A stretch of 64,000 bases of DNA from Streptococcus sp. M334 (GCF_000187745.1 NZ_GL732490.1:1-64000), one strand, 5' to 3'. Counted from the stretch's first letter, positions 28,731 to 40,097 are shown. The notes: a model not told the origin generated them from the letters alone. A program made the numbers and translations.

Positions 28731-29042
28731 ATGTCATTAACATCAAAACAACGTGCCTTCCTCAACGGTCAGGCACACACCCTCAAACCCATCATCCAAA
28801 TCGGGAAAAATGGACTTAACGACCAAATCAAAACCAGCATTCGTCAGGCTCTTGACGCACGTGAATTAATCAAAGTAACGCTTTTGCAAAACACAGATGA
28901 AAATATCCACGAAGTCGCTGAAATTTTAGAAGAAGAAATCGGTGTGGACACAGTCCAAAAAATCGGACGCATCTTGATTTTGTTTAAACAATCCAGTAAG
29001 AAAGAAAATCGCAAGATTTCTAAAAAAGTCAAAGAAATCTAA
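28731..29042 (+). CDS. yhbY: YhbY-family ribosome-associated RNA-binding protein
   Basis: This 103-residue CRM-domain protein has the IQIGKNGLNDQIKTSIRQALDARELIKV core with a GxxG-type loop. YhbY proteins bind pre-50S particles. The C-terminus is a basic lysine-rich tail. Unlike its neighbours it is separated from yqeH by 213 bp holding the hairpin element. Confidence 0.92.
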   Translation: MSLTSKQRAFLNGQAHTLKPIIQIGKNGLNDQIKTSIRQALDARELIKVTLLQNTDENIHEVAEILEEEIGVDTVQKIGRILILFKQSSKKENRKISKKVKEI

Positions 29043-29091
29043 AAACCTACTCCAAATAACTGTTTTACAGAGAAATAAAGGAGACTAGCCT

Positions 29092-29721
29092 ATGGCAATC
29101 GAACTATTGACTCCCTTTACCAAGGTAGAGTTGGAGCCAGAAATCAAGGAGAAAAAACGCAAACAAGTCGGGATTTTAGGGGGGAATTTTAATCCTGTTC
29201 ACAATGCCCATCTGATTGTTGCAGATCAAGTACGCCAGCAGTTGGGACTAGATCAAGTTCTGCTTATGCCTGAATACCAACCTCCTCATGTAGATAAAAA
29301 GGAAACCATCCCTGAGCACCATCGCCTCAAGATGCTTGAGTTGGCGATTGAGGGGATTGACGGCCTAGCTATTGAAACAATTGAATTGGAGCGCAAAGGC
29401 GTTTCTTACACCTACGACACCATGAAGATTTTGACAGAGCAACATCCAGATACAGATTATTACTTTATCATCGGGGCCGACATGGTGGACTACCTACCTA
29501 AGTGGTATAGAATTGATGAGCTGGTTGACATGGTTCAGTTTGTGGGGGTTCAGCGTCCACGCTACAAGGCAGGGACTTCTTACCCAGTTATCTGGGTGGA
29601 TGTGCCTCTCATGGATATCTCGTCTAGCATGGTGCGTGACTTCCTTGCCCAAGGTCGGAAACCTAACTTTCTTCTACCTCAGCCTGTGCTAGACTACATC
29701 GAGAAGGAGGGGCTCTACTGA
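29092..29721 (+). CDS. nadD: Nicotinate-nucleotide adenylyltransferase
   Basis: This 209-residue enzyme joins ATP to nicotinate mononucleotide in NAD synthesis. The nucleotidyltransferase motifs are visible: [12 protein letters not shown] at the N-terminus and DISSSMVRD near the C-terminus. It overlaps yqeK by one base. A ~25-residue N-terminal extension precedes the core, as in other streptococci. Confidence 0.95.
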   Translation: MAIELLTPFTKVELEPEIKEKKRKQVGILGGNFNPVHNAHLIVADQVRQQLGLDQVLLMPEYQPPHVDKKETIPEHHRLKMLELAIEGIDGLAIETIELERKGVSYTYDTMKILTEQHPDTDYYFIIGADMVDYLPKWYRIDELVDMVQFVGVQRPRYKAGTSYPVIWVDVPLMDISSSMVRDFLAQGRKPNFLLPQPVLDYIEKEGLY

Positions 29722-30314
29722 TGGCCTATCAAGACTATATCAACTGCTCCCGTGAGGTTTTGTTGGAAAAAATGGCAGAGCTTCTGCCTGAAAAACGCTT
29801 AACTCATTGCTTGGGAGTGGAGCGTGCAGCCATAGAACTGGCTCAGCGATTTGGGGTCGATACTGAGAAAGCAGGTCTTGCAGGTCTTCTCCATGATTAT
29901 GCTAAGAAGCTGTCAGATCAGGAATTTTTAGACTTGATTAACCGTTATCAGCTAGACCCTGACCTCAAAAACTGGGGCAATAATGTCTGGCATGGTATGG
30001 TTGGCATCTACAAGATTCAGGAAGATTTGGATTTGCAAGATTTTGAAATCCTGCGAGCCATTGAAATCCATACAGTCGGGGCGGCTCAGATGACAGACTT
30101 AGATAAGGTTATCTATGTAGCAGACTATATCGAACATAATCGAGCCTTTCCTGGAGTGGACCAGGCACGTGAGATTGCGAGTCTATCGCTCAATAAGGCA
30201 GTGGCCTATGAAACAGCTCGTACCGTGGAGCATCTAGCCCATCAGGGATTCCCCATCTATCCCCAAACCCTTGAAACCTATAACGCCTTTGTGCACTATT
30301 TGAAAGAGGACTAA
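29721..30314 (+). CDS. yqeK: YqeK family HD-domain hydrolase (Ap4A hydrolase)
   Basis: This 197-residue HD protein has HCLGVERAA, the LLHDYAK dyad, a WHG motif and the [11 protein letters not shown] metal motif. YqeK proteins hydrolyse diadenosine tetraphosphate symmetrically. It is coupled to nadD by a one-base overlap, and the isochorismatase starts immediately after its stop. Confidence 0.9.
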   Translation: MAYQDYINCSREVLLEKMAELLPEKRLTHCLGVERAAIELAQRFGVDTEKAGLAGLLHDYAKKLSDQEFLDLINRYQLDPDLKNWGNNVWHGMVGIYKIQEDLDLQDFEILRAIEIHTVGAAQMTDLDKVIYVADYIEHNRAFPGVDQAREIASLSLNKAVAYETARTVEHLAHQGFPIYPQTLETYNAFVHYLKED

Positions 30315-30815
30315 ATGAAGACGGCTTTTATTATTATTGATGTACAAAATATTTTAGTGGAAACAGGTTTTCAGACAAATAGTCTATTGGAAAAAATTTC
30401 TTATTTACAAAACCAGGCTAGAAGCAAGAATATTGAAATTATCTATGTTCAACATATTGAGAACTCTGAAGCTCAAACATCAGAAGATTGGCAGTTATCT
30501 GCGCTTTTAAATCGAAAACCTGATGAAAAGGTCTTTCAGAAGAAGTATAATAGTATTTTCAAAGAAACTGGCTTAAAAGAATACTTGGATAAACAGGGGA
30601 TTGAAAAATTAGTTTTATGTGGTATGCAGACAGAATATTGTGTGGATACCTCTGTTAAGGTTGCCTTTGAATATGGCTATCAGCTGATTATTCCAGAAGG
30701 TGCTGTCACAACCTTTGATGGGGATGACATTCCAGCAGAAACGATAAATGAATTTTATGAGGACATTTTGGAGAATCGCTTTGCAGATGTCCTAGATTAT
30801 AAAAATATTTTTTAA
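30315..30815 (+). CDS. Isochorismatase-family cysteine hydrolase
   Basis: This 166-residue protein has the family triad: Asp9 in IIIDVQN, a lysine in FQKKYNSIF and the nucleophilic cysteine in GMQTEYCVDTS. Such enzymes are often nicotinamidases or related amidases, which would fit the nadD neighbourhood, but the substrate is not shown. It abuts yqeK and precedes rsfS by 11 bp. Its codon use is more AT-rich than its neighbours'. Confidence 0.85.
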   Translation: MKTAFIIIDVQNILVETGFQTNSLLEKISYLQNQARSKNIEIIYVQHIENSEAQTSEDWQLSALLNRKPDEKVFQKKYNSIFKETGLKEYLDKQGIEKLVLCGMQTEYCVDTSVKVAFEYGYQLIIPEGAVTTFDGDDIPAETINEFYEDILENRFADVLDYKNIF

Positions 30816-30826
30816 AAGAGGACTAA

Positions 30827-31180
<354 letters not shown>

Positions 31181-31186
31181 AAGATG

Positions 31187-31214
31187 AACTCAGTTGCAGT
31201 CAACTGGGTTTCTT
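31187..31214 (+). terminator. Intrinsic terminator after rsfS
   Basis: A 10-bp stem (aactcagttg with caactgggtt, G-U tolerated) and a CAGT loop are followed by a short T-rich tail. Confidence 0.65.
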
Positions 31215-31288
31215 TGCTTATTTTAGAAAATTGATGGAAAGGTAAAGAGCGAGTGGTGTTTACCATGGAGCTCTTAGTATCATGTTTT

Positions 31289-32029
31289 ATGGCAACTTAT
31301 GAAACCTTTGCGGCGGTCTATGATGCGGTCATGGATGATAGTTTATACGATAAATGGACGGACTTTTCCCTCCGTCATTTGCCTAAGAACAAGGAGAGAA
31401 AGAAACTCTTGGAACTGGCTTGTGGGACAGGAATTCAATCAGTGCGCTTCTCTCAGGCTGGTTTTGATGTGACTGGACTGGACTTGAGTGCAGATATGTT
31501 GAAAATTGCCGAAAAGAGAGCGGCTTCAGCCAAGCAAAAGATTGATTTTATTGAAGGTAATATGCTGGATTTGTCCAAGGCAGGTCAATATGATTTTGTC
31601 ACTTGTTATTCTGACTCAATCTGCTACATGCAGGATGAGGTGGAAGTAGGGGACGTTTTTAAGGAAGTGTATAATGCCCTTAACGAAAACGGGGTCTTTA
31701 TCTTTGATGTGCATTCGACCTACCAGACAGACGAAGTTTTTCCAGGCTATTCTTACCATGAAAATGCGGAAGATTTCGCCATGCTCTGGGATACTTATGA
31801 GGATGCGGCACCTCACTCTATCGTGCATGAACTGACCTTCTTTATAAAGGAGGCGGATGGTTCCTTTAGTCGCCACGATGAAGTACATGAGGAGCGGACT
31901 TATGAGGTTTTGACCTATGATATTTTGCTGGAACAGGCTGGTTTCAAGTCCTTCAAACTCTATGCGGACTTTGAGGACAAGGAGCCAACAGAAACTAGCA
32001 CCCGTTGGTTTTTTGTCGTGCAGAAGTAG
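31289..32029 (+). CDS. Class I SAM-dependent methyltransferase
   Basis: This 246-residue methyltransferase has motif I LLELACGTGIQSVRFSQAG followed by VTGLDLSADML. The open frame reaches back to 31253, but the ATG at 31289 (MATYETFAAVYDAVMDD) gives the family's usual N-terminus. The ribosome site is poor, so the start is uncertain. It sits 9 bp before tmcAL, a conserved pairing in streptococci. The substrate is unknown. Confidence 0.85.
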   Translation: MATYETFAAVYDAVMDDSLYDKWTDFSLRHLPKNKERKKLLELACGTGIQSVRFSQAGFDVTGLDLSADMLKIAEKRAASAKQKIDFIEGNMLDLSKAGQYDFVTCYSDSICYMQDEVEVGDVFKEVYNALNENGVFIFDVHSTYQTDEVFPGYSYHENAEDFAMLWDTYEDAAPHSIVHELTFFIKEADGSFSRHDEVHEERTYEVLTYDILLEQAGFKSFKLYADFEDKEPTETSTRWFFVVQK

Positions 32030-32038
32030 GAGATTACC

Positions 32039-33136
32039 ATGACCATCACAGGTATTATCGCGGAGTTCAATCCGTTTCATAATGGGCACAAATACCTGCT
32101 GGAGCAGGCTGAGGGGCTGAAAATCGTGGCTATGTCTGGGAATTTCATGCAACGTGGTGAGCCTGCTATTGTAGATAAGTGGACACGGGCCCAGATGGCA
32201 CTGGAAAACGGAGCGGATCTGGTAGTGGAATTGCCCTTTTTAGTCAGTGTTCAGGCGGCGGATTTCTTCGGCCAAGGAGCTGTGGATATCTTGGCGCGTT
32301 TGGGGATTGATACTCTAGCTTTTGGGACAGAGGAAGTTCTGGACTACCAGAAAATTGCTGACTTATACACAGAGAAAGGTGCTGAGATGGAGAAATTTGT
32401 GGAAAATCTGCCTGATTCCCTCTCTTATCCCCAGAAAACCCAAGCCATGTGGAAGGAATTTGCAGGTCTTGATTTTTCAGGAAATACACCCAACCATGTC
32501 CTTGCTCTTGCCTATGCCAAAGCGGTAGCAGGGCGAAATATCAAACTGCATCCAATTCAACGTCAGGGGGCTGGTTACCATTCTGTGGATAAGAATGTGG
32601 ACTTTGCCTCGGCGACAGCTCTCCGTCAGCATCAGTCAGACCAAAATTTCTTAGAACGCTTTATGCCTTCTGTTACCCTCTTTGAGCAGACCAGTAAGGT
32701 GAGCTGGGAAGACTATTTTTCTCTGCTGCGCTATCAAATCTTGTCAAATTCCGACCTAACCACTATCTATCAGGTCAATCAAGAAATGGCTGCGCGCATT
32801 AAGGAAGCTATTAAAACAGCCCAGTCTGTGGAAGAATTGGTTGAGGCGGTTGCGACCAAGCGTTATACCAAGGCGCGTGTCAGACGCCTTTTGACTTATA
32901 TTTTGGTGCAGGCTAGAGAAAATGACTTGCCAGAAGCCATTCATGTTCTTGGCTTTACCGAAAAAGGCAGACAACACCTTAAGTCTCTGAAAGGACAGGT
33001 CCATCTAGTCAGCCGAATTGGCAAAGAACCTTGGGATGCTATGACCCAAAAGGTAGATCAGATTTACCAACTAGGAAATCCAAGTTTAGCAGAGCAGAAT
33101 TTTGGAAGAGTGCCGATTAGAATAGAGACAAACTAA
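32039..33136 (+). CDS. tmcAL: tRNA(Met) cytidine acetate ligase (TmcAL)
   Basis: This 365-residue nucleotidyltransferase-like enzyme begins [23 protein letters not shown] with the HxGH-type motif. TmcAL activates acetate with ATP and acetylates C34 of elongator tRNA-Met. The length is close to that of streptococcal homologues. A taggag ribosome site lies upstream. Confidence 0.9.
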   Translation: MTITGIIAEFNPFHNGHKYLLEQAEGLKIVAMSGNFMQRGEPAIVDKWTRAQMALENGADLVVELPFLVSVQAADFFGQGAVDILARLGIDTLAFGTEEVLDYQKIADLYTEKGAEMEKFVENLPDSLSYPQKTQAMWKEFAGLDFSGNTPNHVLALAYAKAVAGRNIKLHPIQRQGAGYHSVDKNVDFASATALRQHQSDQNFLERFMPSVTLFEQTSKVSWEDYFSLLRYQILSNSDLTTIYQVNQEMAARIKEAIKTAQSVEELVEAVATKRYTKARVRRLLTYILVQARENDLPEAIHVLGFTEKGRQHLKSLKGQVHLVSRIGKEPWDAMTQKVDQIYQLGNPSLAEQNFGRVPIRIETN

Positions 33137-33159
33137 GTCTACTGAAAAGTAGGCTTTTT
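33136..33159 (+). terminator. Terminator after tmcAL (left copy of a direct repeat)
   Basis: A 6-bp stem (gtctac with gtaggc, one G-U) and a six-base loop precede a T run, starting at the last base of the stop codon. A near-identical 24-base copy lies at 33780 after yoeB. Confidence 0.6.
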
Positions 33160-33208
33160 GAGATTTTTTACGAATAAATAGATAGAAAAGAAAATCTTGT
33201 ACAAGTTC

Positions 33209-33237
33209 CTGACAATTTTTTTCTTTTTGTGTATAAT
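33209..33237 (+). promoter_or_regulatory. Promoter of yefM-yoeB
   Basis: CTGACA at 33209-33214 and a perfect TATAAT at 33232-33237 are separated by 17 bp, about 30 bp upstream of the yefM ATG. It rules out the in-frame GTG at 33229 as a start, because that codon overlaps the -10. The YefM-YoeB complex is expected to repress it. Confidence 0.8.
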
Positions 33238-33267
33238 AGTGGAAAAGAGGTAAAACGAGGTATGGTT

Positions 33268-33522
33268 ATGGAAGCAGTTCTTTACTCAACATTCCGAAAT
33301 CATTTAAAAGACTACATGAAAAAGGTAAATGATGAATTTGAGCCTTTGACGGTGGTCAATAAAAATCCAGACGAGGACATTGTAGTCCTTTCAAAGAGCG
33401 AGTGGGATAGTATTCAAGAAACTCTGAGAATCGCCCAAAATAAGGAGTTATCAGACAAGGTTTTGCGAGGAATGGCTCAAGTTCGTGCTGGAAGTACTCA
33501 GGTCCATGTTATTGAGGAGTAA
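33268..33522 (+). CDS. yefM: Antitoxin YefM (Phd/YefM family)
   Basis: This 84-residue antitoxin begins MEAVLYSTFRNHLKDYMKKV; the core VVNKNPDEDIVVLSKSEWDSIQETL is typical of Phd/YefM DNA-binding domains. An in-frame ATG two codons upstream is possible, but gagg at 33257-33260 suits 33268. It neutralises YoeB by its C-terminal tail and autoregulates. It is separated from yoeB by three bases. Confidence 0.93.
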   Translation: MEAVLYSTFRNHLKDYMKKVNDEFEPLTVVNKNPDEDIVVLSKSEWDSIQETLRIAQNKELSDKVLRGMAQVRAGSTQVHVIEE

Positions 33523-33525
33523 GAA

Positions 33526-33780
33526 ATGCTACTCAAGTTTACAGAAGATGCGTGGGCAAATTATTGCTACTGGCAAACTCAGGATAAGAAAACACTAAAA
33601 AGAATCAACAAGATAATCAAGGATATTCAACGTGATTCATTTACAGGAATAGGAAAACCAGAACCACTCAAGTATGACTACCAAGGATCCTGGTCACGTC
33701 GTATCGACGCAGAAAATCGCTTGATTTATATGATGGATGGAGATAGCGTGGCTTGCTTGTCTTTCAAAGATTACTACTGA
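33526..33780 (+). CDS. yoeB: YoeB-family mRNA interferase toxin
   Basis: This 84-residue RelE-superfamily toxin cleaves mRNA at the ribosomal A site. The core is conserved (YWQTQDKKTLKRINKIIKDIQ, GKPEPLKYDYQGSWSRRID, ENRLIYMMD), including the Glu in KPEPL and the Arg pair in WSRR. The C-terminus reads SFKDYY, whereas E. coli YoeB ends in RYHY with catalytic His83. The penultimate residue here is Tyr, so activity may be reduced or lost. It is followed at once by a terminator. Confidence 0.92.
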   Translation: MLLKFTEDAWANYCYWQTQDKKTLKRINKIIKDIQRDSFTGIGKPEPLKYDYQGSWSRRIDAENRLIYMMDGDSVACLSFKDYY

Positions 33781-33806
33781 GTCTACTGAAAGGTGGGCTT
33801 TTTTTA
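33780..33806 (+). terminator. Terminator after yoeB (right copy of a direct repeat)
   Basis: gtctac pairs with gtgggc (G-U pairs) around a six-base loop, followed by seven T. It matches the tmcAL terminator at 33136 in 22 of 24 bases. Confidence 0.65.
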
Positions 33807-33901
33807 ATCTCTGCGAAACAACTGTTTCAAATCAACAAGGATTTAACAATTTTATTTAGTGATTATAACCTAATTTCCTCAAAACATATTCTATTTTAGG
33901 T

Positions 33902-33930
33902 TTGTGAAAATCACTTTTTTATGGTAGAAT
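33902..33930 (+). promoter_or_regulatory. Promoter of rny
   Basis: TTGTGA at 33902-33907, a 17-bp spacer and an extended -10 TGg-TAGAAT (33925-33930) precede rny by ~50 bp. Confidence 0.7.
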
Positions 33931-33978
33931 GTAAAAGAATGTATGTCATTCGGAATAACAATAAAATGAGGTAAAAAC

Positions 33979-35592
33979 ATGGAAATCATGTCGCTTGCGA
34001 TTGCTGTTTTTGCCGTCATCATTGGTTTAGTCATTGGATATGTCAGCATCTCAGCTAAGATGAAATCATCTCAGGAAGCTGCGGAGTTGATGCTTTTAAA
34101 TGCTGAACAAGAAGCAACTAATTTACGTGGACAAGCTGAGCGTGAAGCGGATTTACTTGTTAATGAAGCCAAACGTGAAAGCAAGTCTCTTAAAAAAGAA
34201 GCACTATTGGAGGCCAAAGAAGAAGCCAGAAAATACCGTGAAGAAGTGGACGCTGAATTCAAATCAGAACGTCAAGAACTCAAACAAATCGAAAGTCGTT
34301 TGACAGAGAGAGCTACTAGCCTCGACCGTAAGGACGACAATTTGACGAGTAAAGAACAAACACTTGAACAAAAAGAACAAAGTATTTCTGATAGAGCGAA
34401 AAACCTTGATGCGCGTGAAGAGCAATTAGAGGAAGTCGAAAGACAAAAAGAAGCTGAACTAGAACGTATTGGTGCTCTGTCTCAGACAGAAGCACGAGAT
34501 ATTATCTTGACACAGACAGAGGAGAACTTGACCAAGGAGATAGCCAGCCGTATTCGCGAAGCTGAGCAAGAGGTCAAGGAACGTTCTGACAAAATGGCTA
34601 AGGACATTCTGGTTCAAGCTATGCAACGTATCGCTGGTGAATATGTAGCAGAGTCAACAAACTCAACAGTTCATCTGCCAGACGATACTATGAAGGGACG
34701 CATTATTGGTCGTGAAGGTCGTAACATTCGTACCTTTGAAAGTTTGACAGGGGTCGATGTGATTATCGACGATACGCCAGAAGTGGTGACCTTGTCAGGT
34801 TTTGATCCGATTCGTCGTGAGATTGCCCGTATGACTATGGAAATGTTGCTCAAAGATGGTCGTATCCACCCAGCTCGTATCGAAGAGCTGGTTGAGAAAA
34901 ACCGTCAAGAGATTGACAATAAGATCCGTGAATACGGTGAGGCCGCTGCCTATGAGATCGGTGCGCCGAACCTCCATCCAGACTTGATGAAGATTATGGG
35001 ACGTTTGCAGTTCCGTACCTCTTATGGACAAAATGTCTTGCGTCATTCGATTGAGGTTGCTAAATTGGCTGGTATTATGGCCAGTGAACTTGGTGAAAAT
35101 GCAGCTCTTGCCCGTCGTGCTGGATTCCTTCACGACATTGGTAAAGCTATTGACCGTGAGGTTGAAGGTAGCCACGTTGAAATCGGTATGGAATTGGCAC
35201 GTAAGTACAAGGAACACCCAGTTGTGGTCAATACGATTGCTAGCCACCACGGCGATGTTGAAGCTGAGAGCGTCGTTGCAGTGATTGTTGCTGCAGCAGA
35301 TGCCTTGAGCGCAGCCCGTCCAGGTGCTCGTAGTGAGTCTCTTGAAAGCTACATCAAGCGTCTTCATGATTTGGAAGAAATTGCGAATGGCTTTGAAGGA
35401 GTACAAACTAGTTTTGCCCTTCAAGCAGGACGTGAAATTCGTATCATGGTCAATCCAGGACAAATCAAGGACGACAAAGTCACAATCTTGGCTCACAAAG
35501 TTCGTGAGAAAATTGAAAATAATCTCGATTACCCAGGAAATATCAAGGTAACCGTGATTCGCGAGCTTCGTGCAGTAGATTATGCTAAATAA
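33979..35592 (+). CDS. rny: Ribonuclease Y
   Basis: This 537-residue endoribonuclease has an N-terminal membrane anchor ([19 protein letters not shown]), a long Lys/Glu coiled coil (~30-210), a KH domain ([28 protein letters not shown]) and an HD domain ([17 protein letters not shown]). It starts mRNA decay at the membrane. Length is near the family norm of ~520. It has its own promoter and terminator. Confidence 0.97.
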   Translation: MEIMSLAIAVFAVIIGLVIGYVSISAKMKSSQEAAELMLLNAEQEATNLRGQAEREADLLVNEAKRESKSLKKEALLEAKEEARKYREEVDAEFKSERQELKQIESRLTERATSLDRKDDNLTSKEQTLEQKEQSISDRAKNLDAREEQLEEVERQKEAELERIGALSQTEARDIILTQTEENLTKEIASRIREAEQEVKERSDKMAKDILVQAMQRIAGEYVAESTNSTVHLPDDTMKGRIIGREGRNIRTFESLTGVDVIIDDTPEVVTLSGFDPIRREIARMTMEMLLKDGRIHPARIEELVEKNRQEIDNKIREYGEAAAYEIGAPNLHPDLMKIMGRLQFRTSYGQNVLRHSIEVAKLAGIMASELGENAALARRAGFLHDIGKAIDREVEGSHVEIGMELARKYKEHPVVVNTIASHHGDVEAESVVAVIVAAADALSAARPGARSESLESYIKRLHDLEEIANGFEGVQTSFALQAGREIRIMVNPGQIKDDKVTILAHKVREKIENNLDYPGNIKVTVIRELRAVDYAK

Positions 35593-35601
35593 ATAAGAAA
35601 G

Positions 35602-35627
35602 AGCAGTTGAAAAATTACTGCTTTTTT
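35602..35627 (+). terminator. Intrinsic terminator after rny
   Basis: agcagt pairs with actgct around a nine-base loop, followed by a T run. Confidence 0.75.
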
Positions 35628-35706
35628 GTTACACTAGATGGAAAGACTGTAAAGGATAATCTGGCTTTTTGCTATTATTCTAGAGAAATGTTATTTCACA
35701 GACTGA

Positions 35707-36348
<642 letters not shown>

Positions 36349-36372
36349 AATTTAGAAAATAGGTACAAGCAA

Positions 36373-36687
36373 ATGATGTTAAAACCCTCTATTGATACCT
36401 TGCTTGACAAGGTTCCGTCAAAATATTCACTCGTAATCTTGGAAGCAAAACGTGCCCACGAATTGGAAGCAGGTGCGCCAGCAACTCAAGGTTTCAAATC
36501 TGAAAAATCAACTCTTCGCGCTTTAGAAGAAATCGAATCAGGAAACGTTACAATTCACCCAGATCCAGAAGGAAAACGTGAAGCAGTGCGTCGCCGTATC
36601 GAAGAAGAAAAACGTCGCAAAGAAGAAGAAGAAAAGAAAATCAAAGAGCAAATCGCTAAAGAAAAAGAAGATGGTGAAAAAATTTAA
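36373..36687 (+). CDS. rpoZ: RNA polymerase omega subunit
   Basis: This 104-residue subunit begins [22 protein letters not shown] and carries [10 protein letters not shown], the conserved omega segment. The C-terminal third is a Lys/Glu-rich helix. Position after gmk is conserved. Confidence 0.95.
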
Positions 36688-36752
36688 GGTTGGGGGGACT
36701 CAATCTTATTTTTTCTATTGCAAGAATGTACTGACAAGGAGGAGGTGAGAAG

Positions 36753-39149
36753 ATGGCCATAGCCAAGATTATTGTAGATGTGCCCTTGATGCAGACGGAC
36801 CAGCCCTATAGTTACAGGATTCCTGAGGAGTTTGAGGGAATGCTGGAAGTTGGGATGCGGGTTCATGTGCCTTTTGGTAAGGGCAATCGCCTGATTCAAG
36901 GGATTGTTCTTGGTTTGGAGTCCCAACCAGATGAAGAAGAGATGGAGCAAGATTTAAAAGATATTGCAGAGGTACTGGATTTTTCTCCTGTTCTCACGCA
37001 AGAACAACTCTGGCTGGCTGAGGAGCTCCGCAAGTCTGTCTTCTCCTACAAAATCTCCATCCTAAAGGCCATGTTACCGGGATTTCTGAATTCCAGCTAT
37101 GACAAGATTCTCTATCCTCTGGAAGGTCTGAGTCAGGAAGACCGAGAGCGCTTGTTTGGTTCAGAAGATTCACTTGCCTTTTCTTCTCTAGATTTAGGTA
37201 AGCAAGCTGAAATGATGCGTTTGACTAGGAAAGGTCTGCTTGGTCTGGAATATCAGGCAATTGATCAAAAGAAGGTCAAGACCCAGTCTTGGTATGAGGT
37301 GAATCTTGCTCAATTAGAAAGTGTAGAGATTTCTACACGCGCCAAGAAAAAGTTAGAACTGAGAGACTATTTGCTTTCTCATCCTGAGAGTGATTCCTTG
37401 GCTAGTTTGTTAGAGTCCTACTCGCGAGAGCAGGTCAACTTCTTTGTGGAACAAGGTGCTGTGACCATAGTCCAAAAGGAAGTTCAACGCTCGGCTGCTT
37501 ATTTTGAAGGGATTGAAGCAAGTCAGCCTTTGGAGTTGAATCCAGAGCAAAGACAGGCGCGTGATGCAGTTGTCAATGCTATTGGCAGTCATCAGCCCCC
37601 CTTCCTCCTTCAAGGGATTACAGGAAGTGGGAAGACGGAGGTTTACTTGCAGATTATCCAAGGAGCCTTGGACAAGGGTAAAACAGCTATTTTGCTAGTA
37701 CCTGAGATTTCCCTGACGCCGCAAATGACGGAGCGTTTTATAGCACGTTTTGGAGATAAGGTGGCCATTCTTCACTCAGGCCTATCCAATGGTGAAAAGT
37801 ATGATGAATGGCGCAAGGTGGAACGCGGCGATGCCCAAGTTGTGGTTGGTGCTAGATCGGCCATCTTTGCTCCGCTGAAAAATCTTGGGGTCATGATTAT
37901 CGATGAGGAGCACGAAGCGACTTATAAGCAAGACAGTAATCCCCGTTACCATGCCAGAGAGGTGGCCATTTTACGGGCTCAGTATAATAAAGCAGCTCTG
38001 GTGCTTGGTTCAGCAACTCCTAGTCTGGAAAGCCGGGCGCGTGCTGGCAAAGGCGTCTATCAACACTTACGTCTGAACCAGCGAGCCAATCCTTTAGCCA
38101 CCATTCCTGAGGTTCAAGTGATTGATTTTCGGGACTATATCGGACAAAATGAGACGTCAAACTTTACGCCTCCTTTGCTAGAGGCTATCCAAGACCGTCT
38201 GGCTAAAAAAGAGCAGGTGGTTCTCATGCTCAATCGTCGTGGTTATTCTAGTTTTGTTATGTGTCGGGAGTGTGGGACGGTGGATACGTGTCCCAACTGC
38301 GATATTTCTCTGACTCTGCACATGGATACCAAGACCATGAATTGCCATTATTGTGGTTTTTCAAAGGCCATTCCTCATGTTTGCCCCAACTGTAAGAGTC
38401 GCAGTATTCGTTACTATGGAACAGGGACTCAAAAGGCTTATGATGAGCTGGCAGAACTCTTTCCCCAGGCCCGAATTCTGCGTATGGATGTGGATACGAC
38501 CCGCAAGAAAGGTAGTCACCAAGTTCTACTTGACCAGTTTGGACGAGGGGAGGCGGATATCTTGCTAGGTACTCAGATGATTGCCAAGGGATTGGATTTT
38601 CCCAATGTGACTTTGGTCGGAGTTCTAAATGCGGATACGGCCTTGAATCTGCCTGATTTCCGTTCTTCTGAGAGAACTTTCCAACTTTTGACTCAGGTGG
38701 CAGGCCGTGCAGGCCGGGCTGAAAAAGCTGGTCAGGTTTTGATTCAGTCCTATAATCCACAACACTACGCTATTCGATTTGCAAAAGACCAGGACTACGA
38801 AGGCTTTTACGCCTATGAAATGGGGATTCGACGACAACTAGGTTATCCACCTTACTATTTCACCATTGGCATTACCCTTTCTCATAAGAAAGAAGAAGAG
38901 GTTGTCAAACGTGCCTATGAAGTCATGAACATTTTGCGATCAGGTTTGTCTGAAACTAGTAACATCCTTGGACCGACGCCTAAACCTATTGCCCGTACCC
39001 ACAACCTCTATCATTACCAGATTTTAATTAAATACCGTTTAGAAGATGAGCTGGGGCCGACCCTCAACCAGGTTTTGGCCCTGACTCAAGAACGGGAAAA
39101 TAGTGAGCTCCGTCTCAGCATTGACCATGAGCCACAGCAATTTTTATAA
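36753..39149 (+). CDS. priA: Primosomal replication protein PriA helicase
   Basis: This 798-residue 3'-to-5' helicase restarts stalled forks. Visible are the N-terminal DNA-binding domain, GITGSGKTEVYLQ (Walker A), MIIDEEHEATYKQD (DEEH) and eight cysteines in CRECGTVDTCPNC and CHYCGF...CPNCKS, which bind two zinc ions. Strong aggaggaggtg ribosome site. Confidence 0.97.
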   Translation: MAIAKIIVDVPLMQTDQPYSYRIPEEFEGMLEVGMRVHVPFGKGNRLIQGIVLGLESQPDEEEMEQDLKDIAEVLDFSPVLTQEQLWLAEELRKSVFSYKISILKAMLPGFLNSSYDKILYPLEGLSQEDRERLFGSEDSLAFSSLDLGKQAEMMRLTRKGLLGLEYQAIDQKKVKTQSWYEVNLAQLESVEISTRAKKKLELRDYLLSHPESDSLASLLESYSREQVNFFVEQGAVTIVQKEVQRSAAYFEGIEASQPLELNPEQRQARDAVVNAIGSHQPPFLLQGITGSGKTEVYLQIIQGALDKGKTAILLVPEISLTPQMTERFIARFGDKVAILHSGLSNGEKYDEWRKVERGDAQVVVGARSAIFAPLKNLGVMIIDEEHEATYKQDSNPRYHAREVAILRAQYNKAALVLGSATPSLESRARAGKGVYQHLRLNQRANPLATIPEVQVIDFRDYIGQNETSNFTPPLLEAIQDRLAKKEQVVLMLNRRGYSSFVMCRECGTVDTCPNCDISLTLHMDTKTMNCHYCGFSKAIPHVCPNCKSRSIRYYGTGTQKAYDELAELFPQARILRMDVDTTRKKGSHQVLLDQFGRGEADILLGTQMIAKGLDFPNVTLVGVLNADTALNLPDFRSSERTFQLLTQVAGRAGRAEKAGQVLIQSYNPQHYAIRFAKDQDYEGFYAYEMGIRRQLGYPPYYFTIGITLSHKKEEEVVKRAYEVMNILRSGLSETSNILGPTPKPIARTHNLYHYQILIKYRLEDELGPTLNQVLALTQERENSELRLSIDHEPQQFL

Positions 39150-39161
39150 GAAGGAGAAGAT

Positions 39162-40097
39162 ATGACAAAATTAATCTTTATGGGGACCCCTGACTTTTCA
39201 GCAACAGTTTTAAAAGGGCTTTTGACAGATGACCGTTACGAAATTCTAGCCGTTGTGACCCAGCCAGACCGTGCTGTCGGACGTAAAAAAGTTATCCAAG
39301 AAACACCAGTCAAGCAGGCTGCCAAGGAAGCAGGTCTTCCTATCTACCAACCTGAAAAATTATCTGGAAGTCCAGAGATGGAAGCTATTATGCAGCTAGG
39401 AGCGGATGGAATTGTGACTGCTGCTTTTGGGCAGTTTCTTCCAAGTAAACTCCTTGATAGCATGAATTTTGCGGTTAACGTTCACGCTTCCCTCCTTCCT
39501 AAACACCGTGGTGGTGCGCCGATCCATTATGCCTTGATTCAAGGGGATGAGGAAGCTGGTGTGACCATTATGGAAATGGTCAAGGAAATGGACGCAGGAG
39601 ATATGATTTCTCGTCGCAGTATTCCGATTATGGATGAGGACAATGTCGGTACCTTGTTTGAAAAATCGGCGCTAGTTGGTCGTGATTTGCTTTTGGACAC
39701 TTTGCCTGCCTACATTGCTGGGGAAATCCAACCTGAACCGCAGGATCCAAGTCAGGTTACCTTCTCGCCAAATATCAAGCCAGAGGAAGAAAAATTGGAC
39801 TGGAATAAAAGCAATCGTCAACTTTTCAACCAAATTCGTGGGATGAATCCGTGGCCTGTTGCCCATACTTTCCTTAAGGGCGACCGCTTTAAGATTTATG
39901 AAGCCCTACCAGTAGAAGGTCAGGGAAATCCAGGTGAGATTCTCTCTATCAGCAAGAAAGAATTGCTTGTCGCAACGGCAGAAGGAGCCCTTTCTCTTAA
40001 ACAAGTGCAGCCAGCTGGTAAACCTAAGATGGACATTGCTTCCTTCCTCAACGGAGTTGGGCGCACATTGACTGTAGGAGAACGATTTGGTGACTAA
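39162..40097 (+). CDS. fmt: Methionyl-tRNA formyltransferase
   Basis: This 311-residue enzyme formylates initiator Met-tRNA. It starts [19 protein letters not shown] and has the folate/catalytic motif [19 protein letters not shown]. It is preceded by aaggaga and overlaps rsmB by eight bases. Confidence 0.97.
   Translation: MTKLIFMGTPDFSATVLKGLLTDDRYEILAVVTQPDRAVGRKKVIQETPVKQAAKEAGLPIYQPEKLSGSPEMEAIMQLGADGIVTAAFGQFLPSKLLDSMNFAVNVHASLLPKHRGGAPIHYALIQGDEEAGVTIMEMVKEMDAGDMISRRSIPIMDEDNVGTLFEKSALVGRDLLLDTLPAYIAGEIQPEPQDPSQVTFSPNIKPEEEKLDWNKSNRQLFNQIRGMNPWPVAHTFLKGDRFKIYEALPVEGQGNPGEILSISKKELLVATAEGALSLKQVQPAGKPKMDIASFLNGVGRTLTVGERFGD

Noticed and set aside
33229..33267. GTG start for a longer YefM
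   Set aside because: The codon overlaps the -10 TATAAT; an ATG with a gagg site lies downstream.
38257..38760. 167-codon minus-strand frame inside priA
   Set aside because: It is a shadow of the PriA zinc and helicase region, without start signals.
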